Positions 1 through 4,223 of a DNA stretch of 5,187 nt are shown here, one piece after another. A program made the position numbers and the translations under genes. Source of the stretch: an uncultured Planctomycetaceae bacterium (lineage in GTDB: Bacteria; Planctomycetota; Planctomycetia; Planctomycetales; Planctomycetaceae); NCBI GenBank assembly GCA_937975745.1, contig CALJUK010000723.1, forward strand, positions 1-5,187, written 5' to 3'. The notes below the pieces were generated by a model. It ran no database searches, had not been told where the DNA came from, and worked only from the letters and a program-made list of their open reading frames with translations. The first letter of the stretch is position 1. The number at the start of each line of letters is the position of its first letter.

Positions 1-463
1 CGAAATCAACGTCATTCTCCTTGCACCAATCCTTGAGCCTGTCAGGCCGCGAGAACACGCGGATTCCTTCTCCGTTCTTGAACCGGTACCGGGCTTCTTT
101 CTGGATGATCTTCGCCTCGTCTTTATCCAGATCGGTTTCCGTGATCACCGCTGCCGGCACCCACATCGTGTCGATCTTGATCCGATCATCATTCTGGTAC
201 TTTGTCGCGTGCCGAAGCCAGAAGAATTCCGTCGCTCGCTTGTAGTGGTCCTCGTCAAGGTGCGTAAACGCCACCACGTCAAAGTAGTCGCGATCAGCAT
301 CTTCCAGATCATCCCGCAATTCCTGCTCCAGGTCGCAGCGCTTGTCATCCTTGTCCTCCGGATCACGGGTGTTCGCATAATCGAACAGAATTTTCTTGCC
401 GCATTCCAAGTCGATCCGGACGCAGTCAGCGTTCCCGAGTGGGAAAAAAGTCATCTTGTGCAT
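1..463 (-). CDS. Metallo-beta-lactamase-fold hydrolase, N-terminal part (runs off left edge)
   Basis: The minus frame is open from an ATG at 463 to the window edge, giving 154 residues. An early strand region (FFPLGNADCVRIDL, residues 6-19, then KKILFDYA, 24-31) precedes the metal motif THLDEDH at residues 67-73. This is the ComEC-like form of the MBL signature (HxDxDH, with H68, D70, D72 and H73 as likely metal ligands). Order and spacing fit an MBL fold: a Gly/Asn-Ala-Asp start, a strand ending in D, then the His-Asp motif. A GGAG Shine-Dalgarno at 470-473 lies 6 bases before the ATG and supports this start; an ATG 5 bases further upstream is out of frame and stops at once. The residues after the motif are very charged. 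The substrate is unknown: the family includes nucleases, phosphodiesterases and other hydrolases. There is no signal peptide, so it is probably cytoplasmic. It is divergent from the LexA-like gene, which suggests shared control (inference). The fold is fairly sure, the function is not. Confidence 0.78.
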   Translation of the reverse strand, partial: MHKMTFFPLGNADCVRIDLECGKKILFDYANTRDPEDKDDKRCDLEQELRDDLEDADRDYFDVVAFTHLDEDHYKRATEFFWLRHATKYQNDDRIKIDTMWVPAAVITETDLDKDEAKIIQKEARYRFKNGEGIRVFSRPDRLKDWCKENDVDF

Positions 464-548
464 TTCATACTCCGTCAATTCAATTGGACCAACTGGTCAT
501 CCTTTGTCTGTTGCGACCGAACTTCCGCTGCGTCCTAAACTTCAACTC

Positions 549-578
549 TTGACATCGAACCATACAGTAGCATACACT
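549..578 (+). promoter_or_regulatory. Candidate promoter of the LexA-like gene
   Basis: A perfect TTGACA (-35) at 549-554 is followed after 18 bases by TACACT at 573-578, which matches four of six -10 positions. The transcript would start close to 585, leaving a very short leader before the Shine-Dalgarno (GGAGG at 585-589, or AAGG at 592-595) and the ATG at 600. The -10 is imperfect and the spacer is one base over the optimum. It assumes a sigma-70-like consensus, which is not always strong in planctomycetes. Confidence 0.45.
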
Positions 579-585
579 TCGTATG
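561..585. promoter_or_regulatory. Candidate repressor operator: CATAC direct repeat plus CATAC-N5-GTATG dyad
   Basis: CATAC occurs at 561-565 and again at 571-575, exactly ten bases (one helical turn) apart. The second copy forms a perfect dyad with GTATG at 581-585 (CATAC-ACTTC-GTATG). The dyad covers the proposed -10 and start site of the LexA-like gene. It also lies inside a weak possible promoter for the divergent MBL gene (TTGACC at 593-588 and TACTGT at 569-564 on the minus strand). A symmetrical site over the -10 is where a dimeric LexA-type repressor would autoregulate. Binding is inferred only from position and symmetry. Confidence 0.4.
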
Positions 586-599
586 GAGGTCAAGGTCAC

Positions 600-1238
600 A
601 TGGATGAAAAACCACTGTCGCCTAAGGAAGTAGAGGCGATCCGCCACATACGCAACGCTCTCGTACATACCGGGCAGGCTCCTTCCGTCCGGCAGTTACA
701 GAGATTGCTTGGCTACCGTTCTCCTCGATCTGCGGCGGATATCCTCGACCAACTGGCAGAACGGAACATCATCCGTCGCCAGCCAAACGGCAAGTTGCAA
801 TTGCTCGAAGGTCCGGACAGTGACAAGCAACATGCCCGTACCGTTGATGTCCCACTCGTCGGAAACGTGGCCTGTGGGACGCCCATTCTTGCCGACGAGA
901 ATATTGAGGCGAACCTGCCTGTTTCAATACGCTTGGCTCGACCGCCGCATCGCTACTTCATTCTCAGAGCAGTCGGCGATTCGATGGACGCCGCCGGCAT
1001 CAATGACCGCGACCTCGTGTTGGTGAGGCAGCAGTCCGACGCAGAAAATGGCGACCGTGTCGTTGCATTGATTGACAATGAGGCCACCATAAAGTTATTT
1101 CGCCGCTCAAGCGATGCAGTGGTACTCGCGCCGAAATCTAGGAACAACAAACATCACCCGATTCTTCTGACCGAGGACTTCCTGATACAGGGCGTTGTGA
1201 TTGCAACGGTACCGGTCAACGATGACGCAGATGATTGA
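600..1238 (+). CDS. LexA/UmuD-type self-cleaving transcriptional repressor (peptidase S24 family)
   Basis: The 212-residue product has LexA architecture. Residues 5-70 form a winged helix-turn-helix; the APSVRQLQRLLGYRSPRSA stretch at 27-45 aligns with the LexA recognition helix region. Then comes the cleavage segment VPLVGNVACGTPILADENIE (84-103), with the scissile bond expected at Cys92-Gly93. The catalytic serine is Ser128 in VGDSMDAAGI and the lysine is Lys165 in NEATIKLF. Spacing matches E. coli LexA closely (A84-G85, S119, K156). Cys-Gly instead of Ala-Gly is the UmuD-like version. All catalytic parts are present, so RecA-stimulated self-cleavage is likely. The ATG at 600 is chosen because GGAGG at 585-589 and AAGG at 592-595 precede it and the winged helix begins right after; an in-frame extension to 396 would overlap the divergent MBL gene. 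It may be the host SOS repressor or a local regulator. Its position facing an MBL gene beside restriction remnants favours a local role, but this is inference, so no symbol is given. Confidence 0.93.
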   Translation: MDEKPLSPKEVEAIRHIRNALVHTGQAPSVRQLQRLLGYRSPRSAADILDQLAERNIIRRQPNGKLQLLEGPDSDKQHARTVDVPLVGNVACGTPILADENIEANLPVSIRLARPPHRYFILRAVGDSMDAAGINDRDLVLVRQQSDAENGDRVVALIDNEATIKLFRRSSDAVVLAPKSRNNKHHPILLTEDFLIQGVVIATVPVNDDADD

Positions 1239-1358
1239 CGGCGGCCCGGTCAGAATCTCTGTTCGTGTCTGTCATCTACCTGCCGCCGAACCCCTGCTTC
1301 CCAGCCCCGGATTCCGGCCATGAAAAGTTCAATAGCCGTCTTGTCGCCCCGACTTCGC

Positions 1359-1402
1359 AAAGCCTTTGAATGACTCGTGTTAGGGTTGTTCAAAGGCTTT
1401 TT
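1359..1402 (+). terminator. Probable Rho-independent terminator after the LexA-like gene
   Basis: A perfect 12-base inverted repeat, AAAGCCTTTGAA at 1359-1370 and TTCAAAGGCTTT at 1389-1400, encloses an 18-base loop and continues into a five-T run (1398-1402). It lies 120 bases after the LexA-like stop codon. The stem is partly AT-rich and the loop is long for a terminator, so another role, such as a recombination or protein-binding site, is possible. Confidence 0.55.
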
Positions 1403-1405
1403 CGT

Positions 1406-1554
1406 GTATCCCTTTCGGGTGTTTGGCGGTTTGTATCCCCTGTCCCGGTGTACTGATGGTTTTTGGCTGGTTTTCGGGGGCTTCGGAATCCCGTCTTCCG
1501 GGGATACAACCGGCGTCTTGGGGGATACAAGACATGCAATCTTCGGGGATACAA
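1406..1554. repeat. Cluster of GGGGATACAA repeats, two inverted and three direct
   Basis: GGGGATACAA occurs on the plus strand at 1500-1509, 1521-1530 and 1545-1554, so the starts are 21 and 24 bases apart, about two helical turns. Each copy is preceded by TCTT plus one or two bases, giving a shared unit of about 15 bases. The same ten bases occur inverted at 1431-1440 (TTGTATCCCC), with a shorter inverted GTATCCC at 1406-1412. Inverted copies on the left and direct copies on the right make the block roughly symmetrical around 1470. It is not a CRISPR: the units are too short and the spacers too small and irregular. Multiple sites for one DNA-binding protein (iteron, partition, transposase-end or repressor array) fit the pattern, but no function can be assigned. 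Confidence 0.7.
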
Positions 1555-1708
1555 GCCATCCGTCCGGGTGTGCCCCGAAGCCTCCAATAGGGGAAGGAAA
1601 GGGGGGCTTTAACGTGGACCACACAAGCCCCGGCAACCGTTCCGCAAGTCAACCGGAGAGAGATCGCCGGATAACCCGCATCAACCCCGCACTCGGCCTG
1701 AGGACCGT

Positions 1709-1903
1709 TCACTTCGTCGCCTCGTACTGGTGGCTTGCCGCTAGTCCCGCGATTGTCTTCGACTCACCCACGGCATCGTGTGGAATCAGCAGGTAACGCC
1801 ACGGCTTCTCACTGACCTGCGAAGCGTGGCTGCACCACTTGGAAGCGGCTTCCGCCTTCGCCAAGACCGTGGCGTCGTTCACTTGATCCTTGGCCTTTGG
1901 TTC
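1709..1903 (-). pseudogene. C-terminal remnant of a type III-like restriction endonuclease/helicase subunit
   Basis: The minus frame ending at TGA 1711-1709 encodes about 64 residues that resemble the extreme C-terminus of large DEAD/DEAH-helicase restriction subunits (type III Res-like). Key segments are VLAKAEAASKWCSHAS and then KPWRYLLIPHDAV with IAGLAA, matching the usual pattern of an Ala-rich helix with WC.HA, then a strand ending in LIPHD, then LAGLA. These enzymes are normally close to 900-1000 residues, so nearly everything is missing, including the helicase motifs. There is no start codon with a ribosome site. The upstream bases belong, in another frame, to the truncated RhuM gene, with which it overlaps by about 25 bases. 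It is best explained as a deletion scar. The family assignment rests on a short match recalled from memory. Confidence 0.6.
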
Positions 1904-2661
1904 AGGCCCATGTTCGGTTGCGTGCTGTCGGCCCGTTCCTTGATGATTTCCGCTGCCGTCTTCCCAGTGATGGCCCAATGCAGTTTGTTCTGCACGGTCT
2001 GGAAGAATAGCTGCGTCTCGTCCGCCTCCGTGTCGTAGTCAATCGAGAGTTTGTACAGGTCTCGGATCTTCTGATAGAACCGCTTCTCACTGGCTCGGAT
2101 GTCCCGGATCCGTTCGAGCAGTTCGTCGAAGTAGTCGGCTCCCAGATGCCGACCTTCCTTCAGTCGTTCGTCATCCATGACGAACCCTTTGACAAGAAGC
2201 TCTTCAAGCTGTGTCGTTGCCCAGCGGCGGAACTGCACGCCTCGACGTGATCGCACCCGGTAGCCGACCGCCAAAATCGCCTCCAAGCGGTAGTGATCGA
2301 CCAGCCGGGAGACCTCTCGTTCCCCCTCGGTTTGAACTATCCGGAATTTCCGGATAGTTGCTTCCGGGGCGACCTCACTATCGTCGTAAATCCTTTGCAG
2401 ATGTTCGTTTACCGTCTTGACGGAGACTTGGTACAGGTCGGCAATCAGTCGTTGCGTCAGCCAGACCGTTCCCTCGTGCAGTCGCAGTTGGATGCGGCTG
2501 TCGCCGTCCTCTGTCTGGTAGAACAGGAGTTCGCCGGGATCGTCTGCCCCATCTCCATCGGCACCGTGGTCGGGACCCGGGTGGTCATCTCGATCGGTGA
2601 CTGACAGCCGGTCGAAGCGACACCTTGAGGAGCCCCGGGTTGCACGGTAGGCTCGGAGCAT
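1879..2661 (-). CDS. RhuM-family protein, C-terminally truncated
   Basis: From ATG 2661 the frame gives 260 residues. Residues 43-253 are clearly RhuM-like: GELLFYQTEDGDSRIQLRL (43-61), a helix-turn-helix-like TVWLTQRLIADLYQVSVKTVNEHL, ATIRKFRIVQTEGEREVSR (101-119), ILAVGYRVRSRRGVQFRRWA (129-148), LLVKGFVMDDERLK, YFDELLERIRDIRASEKRFYQKIRDLY, FFQTVQNKLHWAITGKTAAEII, ending in ERADSTQPNMGL. Full-length relatives continue past NMGL (normally NMGLTSWKG) for about another 80-100 residues; here seven unrelated residues follow and then a stop. RhuM proteins often sit inside restriction-modification loci; their biochemical role is not established and the 'virulence' label is historical. The start is doubtful: no ATG, GTG or TTG lies in frame between 2661 and the conserved domain, the first 42 residues look unlike the family, and the ribosome site (ACAGG close to the ATG) is weak. 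It is probably non-functional, though the conserved domain is intact. Confidence 0.82.
   Translation of the reverse strand: MLRAYRATRGSSRCRFDRLSVTDRDDHPGPDHGADGDGADDPGELLFYQTEDGDSRIQLRLHEGTVWLTQRLIADLYQVSVKTVNEHLQRIYDDSEVAPEATIRKFRIVQTEGEREVSRLVDHYRLEAILAVGYRVRSRRGVQFRRWATTQLEELLVKGFVMDDERLKEGRHLGADYFDELLERIRDIRASEKRFYQKIRDLYKLSIDYDTEADETQLFFQTVQNKLHWAITGKTAAEIIKERADSTQPNMGLNQRPRIK
2335..2359. repeat. 25-base perfect palindrome inside the RhuM gene
   Basis: Arms AACTATCCGGAA (2335-2346) and TTCCGGATAGTT (2348-2359) are perfectly complementary around a single T. The bases encode the ATIRKFRIV stretch of the RhuM protein on the minus strand, a segment I recall as conserved, so the symmetry may be partly dictated by the protein. 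With a one-base centre it could act as a protein-binding site or extrude as a cruciform, but no role is shown. Confidence 0.6.
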
Positions 2662-2741
2662 CAACCTGTCTCGATTCAGCTTGGATCCTGGCCGGGCGTA
2701 TCGAGCGGATTGGCTGCGTGACTTCAAAAAGGAAAACCACG
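2662..2741. promoter_or_regulatory. Short divergent intergenic region between rhuM and the DMFase-like gene
   Basis: Only 80 bases separate the proposed RhuM start (2661) from the DMFase-like ATG (2742). The one convincing signal is the plus-strand Shine-Dalgarno AAGGA at 2729-2733. I could not find a convincing -35/-10 pair for either gene. If the RhuM start is wrong, the plus-strand promoter could lie further left. Confidence 0.4.
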
Positions 2742-4157
2742 ATGAATTGGCAGTGTCGTGCGGCGTGTGTCCTGCTTGTGATTTCGATGTCAGACTTGCA
2801 GGGCTCGCGGGTGTGTGCAGATCAAATGCAACCGGCCGCCCCGTTTGTGTTCGGATATGCTGACCAGTTGAGCTATCTGCCGGGTGAAGCGATCGCGTTC
2901 CATCTCTCGTGCAGTGGCGAGTCGGTGCAGTTGCAAATCGTCCGCCAGGGGGCAAAGCCAGAGACAGTCTTCGAGAAAGAGGGGATCGCGTGTGGCACGC
3001 ATCCCATTCCGGACCGAGCATCGTCCGACGGTTGTCACTGGCCGGCCGCCTTTGCACTGACGATTCCGGACTCGTGGCGAACCGGTTGTTATGTGGCCCC
3101 ACTCACGCACAAGGACGGCGATCAGCAGGTCCGCGGGGCAATCACATTTGTGGTGCGGTCTGCCAATCCCGGCAAGGAGAGCCGCATTCTGTTGCAACTC
3201 GCGACGAACACCTACAACGCCTACACAAATTGGGGCGGGCACAGTCTTTATTCTTATCACGATCGGGACGGACTGCAGGGACATCGTGTTTCGTTCAATC
3301 GGCCCCTGAACTCGCAGTTTGGCAACTGGGAGCTGCCGTTCGTTCGTTGGGCGGAAACAAACGGCTATGCGATCGACTATGCCGTCAATAGCGATCTGGA
3401 GTTCCATCCGGAGATCCTGAAGCATTATCGTCTGGTGCTCAGCGTTGGTCACGACGAATACTGGTCCTCACCAATGCGGGACAATCTCGAAAAATATATT
3501 GCAGACGGGGGCAATGTCGCGTTCTTCAGCGGGAACACCTGCTGCTGGCAGGTGCGCAGCGAAGACAGCGGGCGGGCTCTCACCTGCTGGAAGCAGTGGT
3601 ACAACGTCGACCCATTGTATCGACAGGGAGATCAGCGGTTGCTGGCCACGCTGTGGAGTCACCATCTGGTGGGCCGTCCCGAGAACCAATTGACGGGAGT
3701 CGGCTTCTTGTGGGGAGGCTACCATCGCAGTCACGGCCAGTTCATGGACGGCCCCGCTGCGTTCCAGGTGCATCGTCCCGACCACTGGTTGTTCGAGGGG
3801 ACTGGCCTCAAACGGGATGAGCAGTTTGGCGGAAAGGACACGATTGTCGGCTACGAGTGCGACGGTTGCGAAATGACCTGGAAGGACGGTCTACCGTTTC
3901 CAACGCACCGGGACGGCACGCCCGAGACATTCACGATTCTTGGCAGTTGTCCGGCGAAATGGGCTCCAGGAGACTGCTATTGGTACGACCAGTTTCCGAA
4001 AGACCGCATTGGCGCAGCCGTCTTGGGCATTTACACACGCGGCGGCACTGTTGTTACGGCCGGGACAACCGACTGGGCTCACGGATTAAAGGGTGGAGAT
4101 CCGCACGTGGAACGAATCACACGCAACATTCTCGATCGGCTCTCTCGGACGGAATGA
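2742..4157 (+). CDS. Secreted N,N-dimethylformamidase beta-subunit-like protein
   Basis: The 471-residue product begins with a probable signal peptide (hydrophobic 7-16, cleavage likely after Val-Cys-Ala26). After a beta-rich region (about 35-140) comes the DMFase-beta C-terminal-type domain: LLQLATNTYNAYTNWGGHSLY (150-170), FVRWAETNGYAIDY (200-213), LVLSVGHDEYWSSPMRDNLEKYI (231-253), GGNVAFFSGNTCCWQVR (256-272), RPENQLTGVGF (312-322), YECDGCEM (371-378) and GGTVVTAGTTDWAHGL (434-449). Paracoccus DMFase binds one iron through two tyrosines and a glutamate (Y399, Y440, E521, from memory). Tyr240 of GHDEYW fits Y440 and Glu314 of PENQLTG is a candidate for the carboxylate; Leu198 may stand where the other tyrosine is expected. 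The ATG at 2742 is favoured by AAGGA at 2729-2733, eight bases upstream, and by the signal peptide right after it; the in-frame ATG at 2625 lacks both. The mature part has 11 cysteines with the cleavage-site Cys excluded. The true substrate is unknown and amide hydrolysis is only a family-level guess. Likely cotranscribed with the next gene. Confidence 0.85.
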   Translation: MNWQCRAACVLLVISMSDLQGSRVCADQMQPAAPFVFGYADQLSYLPGEAIAFHLSCSGESVQLQIVRQGAKPETVFEKEGIACGTHPIPDRASSDGCHWPAAFALTIPDSWRTGCYVAPLTHKDGDQQVRGAITFVVRSANPGKESRILLQLATNTYNAYTNWGGHSLYSYHDRDGLQGHRVSFNRPLNSQFGNWELPFVRWAETNGYAIDYAVNSDLEFHPEILKHYRLVLSVGHDEYWSSPMRDNLEKYIADGGNVAFFSGNTCCWQVRSEDSGRALTCWKQWYNVDPLYRQGDQRLLATLWSHHLVGRPENQLTGVGFLWGGYHRSHGQFMDGPAAFQVHRPDHWLFEGTGLKRDEQFGGKDTIVGYECDGCEMTWKDGLPFPTHRDGTPETFTILGSCPAKWAPGDCYWYDQFPKDRIGAAVLGIYTRGGTVVTAGTTDWAHGLKGGDPHVERITRNILDRLSRTE

Positions 4158-4223
4158 GTCTGGGATGAACTTCGGCCTGGCAGCCTCAGTGTTCGCTCCA
4201 TCGCATCGGACACGGACATCACC

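Larger units (their letters stand above)
1239..1708. other. 470-base region without a credible gene
   Basis: This stretch lies between two convergent genes, the LexA-like gene and the restriction-subunit remnant. Open frames of about 110-140 codons exist on both strands (for example minus 1250-1636 and plus 1377-1796). Their products are rich in Pro, Gly, Ser and Arg, show no family motif, and get their repetitive look (such as repeated VSPK) from the GGGGATACAA DNA repeats. I therefore read the region as non-coding. What it holds is a strong hairpin at 1359-1402 and the repeat cluster at 1406-1554. Nothing was recognised at 1239-1358 or 1555-1708. Confidence 0.6.

Noticed and set aside
517..560. 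Classical SOS box built from the CGAAC copies at about 518 and 556
   Set aside because: The two CGAAC copies are direct, not inverted, and no GTTCG partner lies four bases away, so no Gram-positive-type box is formed.
396..599. In-frame extension of the LexA-like protein to an ATG at 396 (280 residues)
   Set aside because: It would overlap the divergent MBL gene and include the promoter. The added residues do not resemble LexA, while ATG 600 has good ribosome sites and starts right at the winged helix.
1500..1554. CRISPR array
   Set aside because: The units are only about 10-15 bases, with 11-14 bases between the ten-mers, and inverted copies exist; no cas genes are seen.
1572..1610. Second hairpin AGCCTCC / GGGGGCT followed by TTT
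   Set aside because: The seven-base stem needs a G-U pair and the following T-run is only three bases, too weak to call a terminator.
1250..1796. Open frames on both strands in the repeat region (minus 1250-1636, minus 1380-1712, plus 1377-1796)
   Set aside because: Low-complexity Pro/Gly/Ser/Arg-rich products, no recognisable motifs, no good ribosome sites, and mutual overlap; their internal repetition is the echo of the GGGGATACAA DNA repeats.
2625..2741. DMFase-like start at ATG 2625
   Set aside because: It adds 39 residues ahead of the signal peptide and lacks a ribosome site; ATG 2742 has AAGGA eight bases upstream.
2662..3102. Extension of the RhuM frame upstream to 3102 (407 residues)
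   Set aside because: The extra 147 residues are antisense to the well-supported DMFase-like gene and have no family resemblance.
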